NCBI GenBank assembly: GCA_934454215.1
Contig: CAKSGG010000005.1
Span: forward strand, 8,430 to 72,429
Origin: an uncultured Clostridia bacterium
GTDB taxonomy: Bacteria > Bacillota > Clostridia > UBA1381
Direction of reading: 5' to 3'
Length of the DNA stretch: 64,000 nucleotides
This document shows positions 1-9,055 of the stretch, piece after piece. Each line of letters opens with the position of its first letter. Positions within the stretch are counted from its first letter, which is position 1. Below the pieces are notes generated by a model that saw nothing but the letters and a program-made list of their open reading frames with translations, had not been told where the DNA came from and did not search any database. The position numbers and the translations under genes are program-made.

Positions 1-442
1 TAAGTCCAGGCAGGATATACACCCAAATTGTATTGTTAAGGTGCAGATACTGCGTAATTAGTATGTAGCTCGGTACCAAGCCTCCGCTGAACAGCATTGT
101 AAAGTAGAAGAACATTGAGAAAAATCCTCTTCCTGCCAAATCTCTTGCCGAGAGCGAATACGCCGCCATAGCCATAAACAGAACGCTCAGGAACGTTCCC
201 AAAAACGAGAATATAGCCGTTACCTTATACGCATTCAATATTGCTGTCGTGTTTTGAAAAACATATTTATATGCGGATAAATCTATGTTTTTCGGAATAA
301 GTTGATAACCGAACTCCGCTATGTCCTTTTCACTTGACAGCGATACGCTTACAACCAGCAAAAACGGAATAAGTATCAATATACAAATAAATACAAAAAC
401 CATTATAAGTATTATTTGTGAAATTATATCTTTCTTTTTCAT
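1..442 (-). CDS. Carbohydrate ABC transporter permease, LplC/YtcP type (partial, N-terminal part)
   Basis: This inner-membrane permease of a sugar ABC importer runs off the left edge, so only the first 147 codons are visible. The start ATG is at 442 and is preceded by GGAGG with 6-base spacing. Three hydrophobic segments can be read (about residues 9-30, 70-95 and 105-127). The N-terminus has the short cytoplasmic KKKD start and the downstream LIPFLLVVSVSLS stretch usual for the MalG-like partner of LplB. The cytoplasmic EAA loop would lie outside the window. It follows the LplB-like permease by 20 bases on the same strand, so the two form one transcript, and a substrate-binding protein gene would be expected further left. 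The family is well recognised; the exact sugar cannot be told. Confidence 0.85.
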   Translation of the reverse strand, partial: MKKKDIISQIILIMVFVFICILILIPFLLVVSVSLSSEKDIAEFGYQLIPKNIDLSAYKYVFQNTTAILNAYKVTAIFSFLGTFLSVLFMAMAAYSLSARDLAGRGFFSMFFYFTMLFSGGLVPSYILITQYLHLNNTIWVYILPGL

Positions 443-462
443 TTCAGTCCTCCATTATGTTT

Positions 463-1389
463 TTACAGCAATGAGTTTTCGGGGCTTATTTTCTTTACAA
501 TTGCATTCGTTACAATAACCAGAACAAACCCTACAGCCGATTGAAGCAAGCCTACGGCAGACGACATTCCCATATTTCCCACTACTCTCATGGTACGGAA
601 TATGTATGTATCTATAACGTCTGTTATCGGATATAATTTACCTACGTCTCTTGTCATCTGATAGAACAGTCCGAAATCCGCTCTGAATATGCCGCCGATT
701 TTCATTATAATTGAAATTGTAAGTATCGGTATCAGGGTCGGGAGCATTATCTTTATTGTTTTCTGCCATTTATTCGCTCCGTCTATGTCCGCCGCTTCAA
801 GCAGTGAGCTGTCCATGCCCATCAAAGCCGCATAATAGAGTATACAGTCCATGCCGACGTGTTTCCACACATATGTTATATTAAGTATAACGGGCCATGC
901 ATTGGGCTCGGAATACCAATCCGTTTTGATATTAAATATCGTATTTATAAATCCGTACTGCGGATTTAAAAACGCATATCCCATATATGAAACAACAACC
1001 CACGACAAAAAATTCGGAGTAATCATTGTCGTCTGAAATATTTTTGTTGCAAGTCTGCTTTTCAGTTCAAACAAAAGCAGTGCGATTATTATTGCCGCAA
1101 GAACGCCGAACACTATGAACGACGCATTAAGCATCAGCGTGTTTCTTGTAATTCTGAAAAAATCGTTTGATTTAAAGAAAAATTCAAAATTTTTAAAGCC
1201 TACCCATTCGCTTCCGAAAATTCCCAGATTGTATTTATAATTTTTAAAAGCAATAATTATACCGAACATCGGTACGTAATTGAATAAAATTACAAGCCCC
1301 ACCGGAATTGCCAGCAGGCTGTAAAGCTGCAATAATCTTGTATTCAGTCTTTTTTTTCGCTTTACTTTTTTGGTTAATGCCGTTTTCAA
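463..1389 (-). CDS. Carbohydrate ABC transporter permease, LplB/YteP type
   Basis: This is one of the two membrane-spanning subunits of a sugar importer of the LplB-LplC class, which typically imports complex oligosaccharides in Firmicutes. It is 308 residues long, the usual family length. It has a basic N-terminus (KKVKRKKR), a first membrane segment near residues 25-45, several more hydrophobic spans, and an EAA-loop signature near residue 198 (EAADIDGA) that contacts the ATPase. The start is a TTG at 1389, chosen because AGGAG lies 8-9 bases upstream; a nearby ATG at 1396 is out of frame. It is divergent from a YesN response regulator, which in this kind of locus normally controls the transporter. 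No ATPase gene is visible here; such systems usually share MsmX. Confidence 0.88.
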   Translation of the reverse strand: MKTALTKKVKRKKRLNTRLLQLYSLLAIPVGLVILFNYVPMFGIIIAFKNYKYNLGIFGSEWVGFKNFEFFFKSNDFFRITRNTLMLNASFIVFGVLAAIIIALLLFELKSRLATKIFQTTMITPNFLSWVVVSYMGYAFLNPQYGFINTIFNIKTDWYSEPNAWPVILNITYVWKHVGMDCILYYAALMGMDSSLLEAADIDGANKWQKTIKIMLPTLIPILTISIIMKIGGIFRADFGLFYQMTRDVGKLYPITDVIDTYIFRTMRVVGNMGMSSAVGLLQSAVGFVLVIVTNAIVKKISPENSLL

Positions 1390-1424
1390 TTTCCATTCTC
1401 CTCTTTTCTTTGTTTTGTGTTCTA

Positions 1425-1453
1425 ATTATACCATTCGGAAAATTTATTTACAA
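1425..1453 (-). promoter_or_regulatory. Candidate sigma-A promoter for the sugar ABC permease operon
   Basis: On the minus strand a perfect TATAAT (1425-1430) is preceded after 17 bases by TTGTAA (1448-1453), a weak -35. The weak -35 fits a promoter that needs an activator, such as the divergently encoded YesN-like regulator. Found by eye only. Confidence 0.5.
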
Positions 1454-1505
1454 TGTTTTATCTTAACAACTTTTATGCTTTATTTTAACATTTGGTAAAA
1501 AAATA

Positions 1506-1534
1506 TTGAAATTTCTGTGAATATGATTTATAAT
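1506..1534 (+). promoter_or_regulatory. Sigma-A promoter for the YesN/deacetylase/YesM operon
   Basis: TTGAAA (1506-1511), a 17-base spacer and TATAAT (1529-1534) lie 35 bases before the response-regulator start codon. The strong match suggests steady expression of the sensor pair. Confidence 0.65.
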
Positions 1535-1568
1535 TAAACTACCAAAAAGCTGAGAAAGGATTATAAAT

Positions 1569-2798
1569 ATGCTAAAACTAATAATTATTGAAGATGAGAT
1601 ATTTACGGCTAAACAAATAAAAAGCTCCATAAGCTGGGAAGATTACAATATAGAAGTTACAGGCATTTTTACAAACAGCTCAAAGGCGCTTGAATACATT
1701 TCGGGGAACAAGGTTGATATTGTCATAACCGACATAAAAATGCCGGTAATGGACGGTCTGACGCTGATTGAAAAATGCAAGGAAACCGAAAAAGAAATTC
1801 AGTTTATAATTCTCACCGGCTACAGAGAATTTGAATATGCCCGGCGCGCAATTCAGTTCGGAGTTACGGAATATCTTCTAAAGCCCATACAATACAGCAC
1901 GCTTACGGACGCAATCAAAAAAGCCTCAAAAGCAGCCTCAGCAATCCAAAACAGCAACTCCTTCGATATTATTGATTTTGCTCCTTTCCAGAACAATAAA
2001 AAAGCTATTCTGCGCCGCAATGTATTTTCAAATATTCTCTACGGAATGATTACCGATGTTTCGGAGCTTGAACAGCAGATTGCAAAAACGGATATACCCG
2101 AATATGTCATCAGCAACCCGTGCATACTTATAAATCTTACGTTTTTGAATTTTGATATATTTATTGAAGAACAATGGAAACACTTTATAGACGGATTTAA
2201 AAATGCCCTCATTCAGAATATTCCGTTTGAAACCGATGATTTGTACTTTATTGTTGTGAATTTTTCTTTTGACCAGCTTCTTATATTTGCAATAAGCAAA
2301 AAGAAATCCGACAGCTTTCGGGAATGCGTTGAAAAACATTTAGAGCTTATCAGCGCAAATCTTCTCAGTATTATGTCGTTAAGCTCAACATATGAAATTG
2401 TGTCGGTTTTCAACAGTCTTTCCGATATTGTGTCGGAAATTCCGCAGACAATAAATAACGATTCGGACGATATAATTGATATGTGCAAAAAATACATTAA
2501 CGATAATCTTAACCGTCAGATTACACTGCTTGATATTTCAAATCATGTGCATCTCAACCCCGTATATATCAGCGCATACTTAAAAAAGAAAACGGGCATA
2601 AACTTTTCCACATATATTATGAACGCAAGGATAGAATATGCAAAAAAGCTTTTGAAAAACACTTCAATCTCAATATCGAAAATATGCGAAAGTACGGGCT
2701 ACAAAAGCGAATCGTATTTTTATAAAACATTTAAAAGCACAACGGGAATAACGCCTATGCAGTACCGTGAGAAATATTTGAAAAAGGAGTCATTATAA
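1569..2798 (+). CDS. YesN-type response regulator with AraC-family DNA-binding domain
   Basis: This 409-residue cytoplasmic protein is the DNA-binding half of a YesM/YesN two-component system that reports extracellular sugars and activates transport genes. The receiver domain spans about residues 1-120, with the acidic pocket EDE (8-10), phospho-acceptor D55 in ITDIKMP, T82 and K104 in LLKPIQ. A poorly conserved middle region follows, and the last 100 residues form two helix-turn-helix units ending in the AraC signature (GYKSESYFYKTFKSTTGITPMQ). AGAAAGGA precedes the ATG. It lies first in an operon with a deacetylase-like gene (1-base TAATG overlap) and a histidine kinase, and opposite two sugar ABC permease genes, its probable targets. 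Confidence 0.92.
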   Translation: MLKLIIIEDEIFTAKQIKSSISWEDYNIEVTGIFTNSSKALEYISGNKVDIVITDIKMPVMDGLTLIEKCKETEKEIQFIILTGYREFEYARRAIQFGVTEYLLKPIQYSTLTDAIKKASKAASAIQNSNSFDIIDFAPFQNNKKAILRRNVFSNILYGMITDVSELEQQIAKTDIPEYVISNPCILINLTFLNFDIFIEEQWKHFIDGFKNALIQNIPFETDDLYFIVVNFSFDQLLIFAISKKKSDSFRECVEKHLELISANLLSIMSLSSTYEIVSVFNSLSDIVSEIPQTINNDSDDIIDMCKKYINDNLNRQITLLDISNHVHLNPVYISAYLKKKTGINFSTYIMNARIEYAKKLLKNTSISISKICESTGYKSESYFYKTFKSTTGITPMQYREKYLKKESL

Positions 2799-3652
2799 TG
2801 ATTAAAATAGATTTACTCTTTCCCGAGGGAAGAAAAAAAGCAGTTACATTCAGCTACGACGACGGTGTAAAAAGTGATTTGCATATCATGGAGGAGGCTT
2901 ACAAATACGGAATAAAATGTACATTCAATATTAATTCCGAGGGAGAAACGATTCCCGATTTAACTCTTAACGAAAGCTGCCGCAGACTTACGGCGGACGA
3001 ATTAAAAGCGGTATACTCTTCATCATCTCACGAGACTGCAATACATACGCTCACGCACCCGTATTTAAAGGATATTCCGGTACCGTCAGCCGTATCCGAA
3101 ATAATCAATGACCGCAGAAATCTCGAACGTATTCTCCATAAGCCTGTTTTGGGACTGGCTTATCCGTTTAACAGCTATAACGCCGATATTCTTGAGGCTC
3201 TGCGTCTGAGCGGCGTACGGTATGCAAGAACCACAATTCCAACAAAAGGCTATTCTCTTCCCGATGACTGGCTGCAATGGAATCCCACCTGCGGCGACAT
3301 TGCCCCCGAATCTGACGGTCTCATAAACAGATTTATCGGAGAAACTCCGATATGCGGGGCATGGCTTATGTATTTATGGGGACACAGCTATATATATGAG
3401 CTGAAAAACCGCTGGAAAGATTTTTCGGATATTTGCAAAAAACTCGGAAACAATTCCGATATATGGTATGCCTCAAATATCGAAATCTATAATTATGCAA
3501 ATGCTTATAAAAATCTTATTTTTGATGTTGACTGTACATTTGCATATAATCCCACGCCGTATCGGATATGGCTTGAAATCCGTAACGACTGGGTGTTTGA
3601 CAAATCCACCGTGCTTGCAATAGAGCCGGGACAGCAAATAAATCTTGTATAA
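2798..3652 (+). CDS. Polysaccharide deacetylase (NodB/CE4-like) family protein
   Basis: This 284-residue protein has the NodB fold signature: motif 1 TFSYDDG with D21-D22, and the metal-binding H-x3-H at H83 and H87 (IHTLTH), so the D22/H83/H87 zinc triad is complete. A later AYPFNSY stretch resembles motif 3. There is no signal peptide, so it appears cytoplasmic, which is unlike secreted peptidoglycan or xylan deacetylases. Its start overlaps the stop of the response regulator by one base, so the two are translationally coupled, and a histidine kinase follows after 12 bases. Deacetylation of an imported oligosaccharide is a reasonable guess from the context; the true substrate is unknown. 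Confidence 0.82.
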   Translation: MIKIDLLFPEGRKKAVTFSYDDGVKSDLHIMEEAYKYGIKCTFNINSEGETIPDLTLNESCRRLTADELKAVYSSSSHETAIHTLTHPYLKDIPVPSAVSEIINDRRNLERILHKPVLGLAYPFNSYNADILEALRLSGVRYARTTIPTKGYSLPDDWLQWNPTCGDIAPESDGLINRFIGETPICGAWLMYLWGHSYIYELKNRWKDFSDICKKLGNNSDIWYASNIEIYNYANAYKNLIFDVDCTFAYNPTPYRIWLEIRNDWVFDKSTVLAIEPGQQINLV

Positions 3653-3664
3653 AGGAATATCTAT

Positions 3665-5395
3665 ATGAACAGCAAATTTCACTCAATAAAATCACTGATA
3701 AAGCAATACCGATGGAACAGTATATTTTTTAAATATCTTAAAAAAATATTTTTATTTTCGTGTATTCCTTTTTCTCTTGTATGTATAATAGCTTATGCGA
3801 TTTTTGTACACTACATTGACAATGATTTAAAAAACATGATTGATATTTCGCTGCAAAAAACACAGTCTGCCACCGTTCAATGCTTTGACTCGGCAAATCA
3901 GAAATTTCTTGATTTGCTGCTGTCGCAGGAAATAACTGCGTTCCTGAGCGAGGACAATCTTGAAAATTCGGTAAAGACGCAAAAAAACGTCAGTTATTTT
4001 ACTAATCAATGCGGTAATATAATGTATAATTTTCAATACATAAAAAACATTATACTTTACAGCTCGTTGAACGAATACGTTATATCTCCCGTTTTTTCGG
4101 GTCAGACAGAATTATTTTTAAAGGAATCGTGGATGAAAGCCTGTCAAAATAATAAAGGCAAGCCTGTTTTTATGGCGTCGTCCTCCGATAACAGTTTCTA
4201 TCTGTGCTATGAAATGAAAATAAAATCAAAAAACATGGGTTTTCTCGTTTTTGAAATAACTCCCGATTTATTTAACAGCTTTGCCTCAACCGACACTATT
4301 GCGTCGGAAAATATTGTTATGATTGATAATGACGGAAATATCTTTTATTCCCGTTTTGACAGCACGCAGGCATTACCCTCGGATTTTATTCAAAACGCTT
4401 TGGGGAGCAATTCATATTTTGAAAAGTATTCAAATACGTTCTTATTTTCAAAAAAGCTTGAAAATCCCGAATGTATTATCGTTTCGGTAAATGACTATGA
4501 TAATATTGCGCAGAGTACAAAAATATTCAGAATTATTTTCGTACTGTTTGTGTGCCTGCTTATTGCGATATTATTTGTAATTTCAATTTATTTATCGTCG
4601 CACGTATACAATTCGATAGCCCAAATCACATCGCTTTTACAGGAATATTCCCCTGATGTTCTTGACAACAGTGATGAAATTTATTACATTACCAATCAGA
4701 TTTTACACCTTATAAAAAATACTAAAAATATTGAAGAAACATTGATAAAGCAAATAAATCAGTTAAAAAAATCGCAGTTTGTCGCTTTACAGACGCAAAT
4801 TACGCCGCACTTCGTATACAATACTTTAAATTTGGTGAACGCTATAATTATGAATATCGTAAAAGGACCGAATGACGCCGAAAAGGTTATCGGAATATTA
4901 TCGGATTCCTTTTATTACTCTCTCGGCACAAAGAACTATCTTGTAAATATCGAGGACGAAATAAACTACACAAAGAAATTTGTTGAAATAGAGCATATAA
5001 AGCTTGAAGGGAATTTTGATATTTCCTATGATATGTCTCCCGACATTTATCAGTATAAGGCAATAAAATTCATGCTACAGCCTATAGTCGAAAATTGCTT
5101 TGAACATTCAATTCCGTATCTTGATGACCGCAGAGGCGTGATAAAAATAAAAATATATACGAAACATAACGCTCTGATTTGCTCTGTTTTTGACAATGGA
5201 AATAAAATTGACGAGAACAAGCTGTCAAAAATAAATACTCAGCTGAAATCAAATGATATTCCCGAAAACAAGCACATAGGGCTCAGAAATATCAACAGCA
5301 GAATACGGCTTCTTTTCGGGGATAAATACGGCTGTTCCATTGTTTCGGACGACAGCGGTACTACCGTAACCGTAAAAATCCCGTTAATAAATTAA
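3665..5395 (+). CDS. YesM-type sensor histidine kinase
   Basis: This 576-residue membrane kinase is the partner of the YesN-like regulator in the same operon. A first membrane span lies at about 29-50, followed by a roughly 235-residue extracellular sensing region and a second span at about 287-310. The phospho-acceptor is H382 in the family motif QTQITPHFVYNTLN (His_kinase domain). The C-terminal ATPase domain carries the N box (VENCFEHS) and the GLRNINSRIRLLFG stretch typical of this family. AAAGGA lies upstream of the ATG at 3665. The stop codon is only 2 bases from the end of a convergent AraC gene, and no intrinsic terminator is seen between them. Confidence 0.92.
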   Translation: MNSKFHSIKSLIKQYRWNSIFFKYLKKIFLFSCIPFSLVCIIAYAIFVHYIDNDLKNMIDISLQKTQSATVQCFDSANQKFLDLLLSQEITAFLSEDNLENSVKTQKNVSYFTNQCGNIMYNFQYIKNIILYSSLNEYVISPVFSGQTELFLKESWMKACQNNKGKPVFMASSSDNSFYLCYEMKIKSKNMGFLVFEITPDLFNSFASTDTIASENIVMIDNDGNIFYSRFDSTQALPSDFIQNALGSNSYFEKYSNTFLFSKKLENPECIIVSVNDYDNIAQSTKIFRIIFVLFVCLLIAILFVISIYLSSHVYNSIAQITSLLQEYSPDVLDNSDEIYYITNQILHLIKNTKNIEETLIKQINQLKKSQFVALQTQITPHFVYNTLNLVNAIIMNIVKGPNDAEKVIGILSDSFYYSLGTKNYLVNIEDEINYTKKFVEIEHIKLEGNFDISYDMSPDIYQYKAIKFMLQPIVENCFEHSIPYLDDRRGVIKIKIYTKHNALICSVFDNGNKIDENKLSKINTQLKSNDIPENKHIGLRNINSRIRLLFGDKYGCSIVSDDSGTTVTVKIPLIN

Positions 5396-5397
5396 AA

Positions 5398-6204
5398 TTA
5401 CTCCGCAAGCCGCTTATGTCTGTACGCCGCAGGAGTTTCACCCGTTATTTCCTTAAAAATTTTGGTGAAATACGCACCGTCATAAAAGCCGAGTGCCGAG
5501 CAGATTTCGCTGATTGACAGCTCACTTCTGCTCAGCATTTGTCTTGCCTTTTTGATTTTTTGTTCATTTATATATTTTTTCGGACCGCATCCGGCAATAC
5601 GGCTGAACTCACGGCGGAAAGTGCTCTCGCTCATCATACACATTTTTGCAATCATAGGAATATCCGCAACATCATTAAGATGATTATTTATATAAACAAG
5701 CGCAGTATTTATAAGAGACGGATTTTCGGCATATGAATTAAACACAGACAGCTCGCTCAATATCGCAAGCAGCTTTGATTTTATAATCAGCTTATCGGTC
5801 GTTCTCGGATATACCGTACACAAATCGTCAAACATTTCATAAAGCATATTATTTTTATCCTGCGCCGCAATAAATATTTTGTCCGAAAGTATAATGTCAT
5901 CATTTCCGCATGACAAAACAAAATTAACCACCATCGAACGCGAACAAACGGGGTCGAATTTTACAAAATATCTGCTCCCTTTCGGTAAATATAAAATGTC
6001 GCCCGAATTTGCGGTTATACTTCTTCCATCCGTATCGGTATATTCCGCACTCCCGTACGAAACATATATAAATCCGTCCCCCGGTCTTGAAAAATCTATA
6101 TTATTCCATGTATGATGCTTGCTTGACCAGTTTTGATGCGTACACGTAACACGGCTTATATTTATATCAAAATTCAAAATTTCGTTTAATTTTAAAATCC
6201 GCAC
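5398..6204 (-). CDS. AraC-family transcriptional regulator with cupin-like sensor domain
   Basis: This 268-residue regulator has an N-terminal AraC-type cupin barrel (about 1-150), where stretches such as ILYLPKGSRYFVKF match the sugar-binding barrel pattern, and a C-terminal double helix-turn-helix (about 165-265) with the signature GFYDGAYFTKIFKEITGETPAAYR. It lies downstream of a terminator that ends the oxidoreductase gene, so it is transcribed separately, and is convergent with yesM. It probably senses a sugar and controls nearby catabolic genes, but its target cannot be told. Confidence 0.88.
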   Translation of the reverse strand: MRILKLNEILNFDINISRVTCTHQNWSSKHHTWNNIDFSRPGDGFIYVSYGSAEYTDTDGRSITANSGDILYLPKGSRYFVKFDPVCSRSMVVNFVLSCGNDDIILSDKIFIAAQDKNNMLYEMFDDLCTVYPRTTDKLIIKSKLLAILSELSVFNSYAENPSLINTALVYINNHLNDVADIPMIAKMCMMSESTFRREFSRIAGCGPKKYINEQKIKKARQMLSRSELSISEICSALGFYDGAYFTKIFKEITGETPAAYRHKRLAE

Positions 6205-6263
6205 AAAAAATCATCTCCCGAAAACATTATACATTATCTGACCGAAAAATACAATAGTTTTAA

Positions 6264-6293
6264 TAAAAAAAGACTGCCGCCCAAGCGACAGTC
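6264..6293 (-). terminator. Rho-independent terminator of the oxidoreductase/isomerase operon
   Basis: On the minus strand a 9-bp stem (GACTGTCGC pairing with GGCGGCAGTC, one G-U pair, loop TTGG; 6272-6293) is followed by seven T residues. It lies just after the stop of the Gfo/Idh/MocA gene. Confidence 0.85.
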
Positions 6294-6304
6294 CTATCAT
6301 TCAA

Positions 6305-7273
6305 TTACAAAACAAGCGAATTTTCAATAATTCTTTCAACAAGCGAAACGCTTGCCTTTGAGCTTTCGGGCGATACAAAATCGGGCGATACATTATTCTT
6401 TACGCAGTCTATGAAATACTTGATTTCCGTTGCATAACCGTCTGTTCCCGAAACGTTTATTCCCGAATCTATATGCTCATCTTCCGCATTAAGCTCAACC
6501 TCTTCGCCGTTTTTATAAAGCTTATTATCCTTAAGCTGTATATATCCGTTTTGGAATACCGCTCTGAATGATGCGTCAAACGGAAGGTCATAATTATACC
6601 ATGTTCCCTCCGTGCTGACAACAGTCTTGCCGAAAGTCATATTGGCAACAATAAAGTCGTTGTCATTGTTCATTTTATGATATACTCCGTTTACTTCATC
6701 GGGCTGACCGAGTACGCTCTGAACAAAATCAATATCATGGATTGATAAGTCTATCGGAGTACCGCCGCTCTTTTTGCAGTCTCTCATCCAGTCCTCCCAC
6801 GACCATCTGGGAATACCGCCGACTCTCTTCATATCAAGTCTTAAAAGCTCTCCCATTTCGCCTTTTTTTATCTCATCGGCAAGATACGCATACGGCGCCA
6901 TAAATCTTACAACATGAGCAACCATGAATTTTGCGTCCGATTTTTCAGCCGCTTTAATAATTCTTTCAGCGTCAGCCGAATTTATTGTCATAGGCTTTTC
7001 CGATAATGTGTTTATACCCATCTGCAAAGCCTTTATACTCATATCTGCGTGCATATAGCTTGGAGTGCATATATCCACCATGTCAACCGTTTCGTTTGCA
7101 AGCAAATCGTCCATATTGGAATAAATATGTACGCTCTCGTCATTAACCTTTTCCTTTGCCATATCCGTTCTTACGTCCGCAACTGCCACAACCTTGCAGT
7201 CCTCAATACCCTTGTATACATTGAAATGGTGTCCGCCCATTCCGCCTATACCTATAAGTGCAACCTTAAACAT
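6305..7273 (-). CDS. Gfo/Idh/MocA family NAD(P)-dependent oxidoreductase
   Basis: This 322-residue cytoplasmic dehydrogenase acts on a sugar or inositol-like polyol. The N-terminal Rossmann fold begins at residue 2 with the dinucleotide-binding glycine motif GIGGMGG, and the family's EKPM lysine motif (in LSEKPMT) lies near residue 92. Residues around 130-320 form the C-terminal alpha/beta substrate domain, with the SIHDIDFVQSVLG stretch holding the catalytic-type histidine/aspartate positions. A GGAGG lies upstream of the ATG. It follows the TIM-barrel isomerase gene by 16 bases on the same strand and ends in a clear terminator, so the pair forms a two-gene catabolic unit. Confidence 0.9.
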   Translation of the reverse strand: MFKVALIGIGGMGGHHFNVYKGIEDCKVVAVADVRTDMAKEKVNDESVHIYSNMDDLLANETVDMVDICTPSYMHADMSIKALQMGINTLSEKPMTINSADAERIIKAAEKSDAKFMVAHVVRFMAPYAYLADEIKKGEMGELLRLDMKRVGGIPRWSWEDWMRDCKKSGGTPIDLSIHDIDFVQSVLGQPDEVNGVYHKMNNDNDFIVANMTFGKTVVSTEGTWYNYDLPFDASFRAVFQNGYIQLKDNKLYKNGEEVELNAEDEHIDSGINVSGTDGYATEIKYFIDCVKNNVSPDFVSPESSKASVSLVERIIENSLVL

Positions 7274-7289
7274 GATAACTCCTCCTCTG

Positions 7290-8108
7290 TTATATCAGGC
7301 TTTCCAAATATTTCTTTGAATTTTTTATATCGCTAATCTGCTGTTCTCCGCTTATCTCCCGTTCAATCGTTATAGGACCTGTATAGCCTATTTCCTTTAA
7401 CTTCTTTATAAACTCAGGGAAATTAACCTTACCCTCGCCGATTGGAACTTCATTTCCCAAATGCTTTCCGTCTGTCGGATATAAGCCGTCCTTTGCGTGG
7501 ATATCTCTTACAAGCTCGCCGAATACGTCAAGAGCGTCTATCGGATTTGCCTTTCCGTAAAGAATCAGATTTGCCGAATCAAGATTGATTCCCAAATTGC
7601 CCGTTCCTATGTCCTCAATCATTCTCTTCAAAGTTACGGGAGTTTCCTGTCCCGTTTCAAACAAGAAATACTGTCCGTTTTCCTTGACATATTCCGCAAG
7701 CATTCTTAAAGCGCATACAAGCGATTGGTACTGCTCCGTTGACGGAACTTCCGGCAAAAAGCCGACGTGCGTTGCGATATTTTCAACGTTTATCATTTTT
7801 GCAAAATCCGAGCCCTTCATAAGCTCCTTTATTCTGTCGTAGCGGTAGTCGAGCGGAACAAGTCCGAGCGTCAAAGGACCTTCATAGAAATCCCATACCT
7901 TAGGTCCGTTCCAGCCGCACCAGAACGTTGAAATTTTGACGCCATATTTTTCTGACGCCTCCCTTACCTTTTCCGCAACCTCCTCGGTATACATCTCATC
8001 ATTCCAGCAGTTAAGCTGACATGATTTAAAGCCTAAATCGTGAACCTTTTTAAATTCTCCGTCCACGTCATCGTTAAGTGCAATCAGCACTCCCAATTCC
8101 ATATTCAT
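7290..8108 (-). CDS. Sugar phosphate isomerase/epimerase (xylose-isomerase-like TIM barrel)
   Basis: This 272-residue protein belongs to the AP_endonuc_2/xylose-isomerase-like TIM-barrel group. Metal-ligand type positions are visible in FLFETGQE, GINLDSANLI, RDIHAKDG and ITIERE, which give the usual glutamate, aspartate, histidine and glutamate set around a divalent cation. It is first in a minus-strand operon with a Gfo/Idh/MocA dehydrogenase, a pairing typical of inositol or keto-sugar breakdown in Clostridia. The 120 bases upstream are shared with a divergent AraC gene that probably regulates it. The exact substrate is unknown. Confidence 0.87.
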   Translation of the reverse strand: MNMELGVLIALNDDVDGEFKKVHDLGFKSCQLNCWNDEMYTEEVAEKVREASEKYGVKISTFWCGWNGPKVWDFYEGPLTLGLVPLDYRYDRIKELMKGSDFAKMINVENIATHVGFLPEVPSTEQYQSLVCALRMLAEYVKENGQYFLFETGQETPVTLKRMIEDIGTGNLGINLDSANLILYGKANPIDALDVFGELVRDIHAKDGLYPTDGKHLGNEVPIGEGKVNFPEFIKKLKEIGYTGPITIEREISGEQQISDIKNSKKYLESLI

Positions 8109-8230
8109 ATTATTAATCTCCTTTCATAAATCCATTGACATATCAATAATATAATTTTATAATATAAATATACATTACACAATGATTTTTTTGTGTTTTA
8201 TTAGCATTATTTTGACTTATGGAGACTGTT

Positions 8231-9055
8231 ATGAACGATATTACTCTTTATGAAAAAATACCGGCAGAAGAAAAAAATTTCCCAATCAGATTTAATCCCA
8301 CACTGAATTGCTATGCTCTGCACCCTCACTGGCATGAACATATTGAGCTTTTGTTTTTTACCGAAGGCAAAACCAATGTTATGTGCGGCAGTAAAACGTA
8401 TTCGGTAAAGGAAGATGATTTGATTTTTGTAAACAGCAATAATCTGCACGCATTTTCTGGTAACACACCCGTGAGTTATTACTGCCTTATAATCAGTCCG
8501 TCATTTTTTGCGGACGTTAATTTTGAAAATATTCTTATTGAACCGCACATAGAAAACGACGTTTCCATACGCCGTATGTTTACCGAAATTTTTGATGAAT
8601 ATTTTTTGCAGTCCGCCGGCTGGGATATGGCAGTCAAAGGTAAAATGTATGAACTTATGACATATTTTCTGCGGAATTACAAGCTTGCGGAATTACCCGA
8701 AAGTGCATATAACGCACGTATTGCAAAGCTAAAAAGAATGAACACGGTTCTGCAATTCATATCCGAGCATTATAATGAAAAAATATCAACCTCCATGCTT
8801 GCTCAAAAATGCTTTTTAAGCGAGGCTTATTTCTGCCGTTTTTTCAAAAACGAAGTCGGGCTGCCCGTGTCCGATTACGTAAATAAAATGAGAATTGATA
8901 AGTCAACCGTTTTATTAAAAAATACTAATCTGAGTATTACCGAGCTTGCAACAAACGTCGGCTTTGACGATATAAACTATTTTTCGAGAATATTTAAAAA
9001 ATACAAAAAAATGAGCCCAACGGAATATCGGGCTCACCATGAAAAAGCTTATTGA
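8231..9055 (+). CDS. AraC-family transcriptional regulator
   Basis: This regulator of 274 residues has an N-terminal cupin sensor domain (HPHWHEHIELLF, with clustered histidines, near residues 35-50) and a C-terminal AraC DNA-binding domain (about 175-272) ending in NVGFDDINYFSRIFKKYKK and SPTEYR. The start at 8231 is chosen because GGAG lies 6 bases upstream; an ATG at 8219 in the same frame overlaps that ribosome site and is less likely. It is divergent from the isomerase/dehydrogenase operon and probably controls it. Its last 7 bases overlap the end of the convergent S41 protease gene. Confidence 0.88.
   Translation: MNDITLYEKIPAEEKNFPIRFNPTLNCYALHPHWHEHIELLFFTEGKTNVMCGSKTYSVKEDDLIFVNSNNLHAFSGNTPVSYYCLIISPSFFADVNFENILIEPHIENDVSIRRMFTEIFDEYFLQSAGWDMAVKGKMYELMTYFLRNYKLAELPESAYNARIAKLKRMNTVLQFISEHYNEKISTSMLAQKCFLSEAYFCRFFKNEVGLPVSDYVNKMRIDKSTVLLKNTNLSITELATNVGFDDINYFSRIFKKYKKMSPTEYRAHHEKAY

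Noticed and set aside
8219..8230. ATG at 8219 as the AraC start
   Set aside because: It overlaps the GGAG ribosome site that serves the ATG at 8231.
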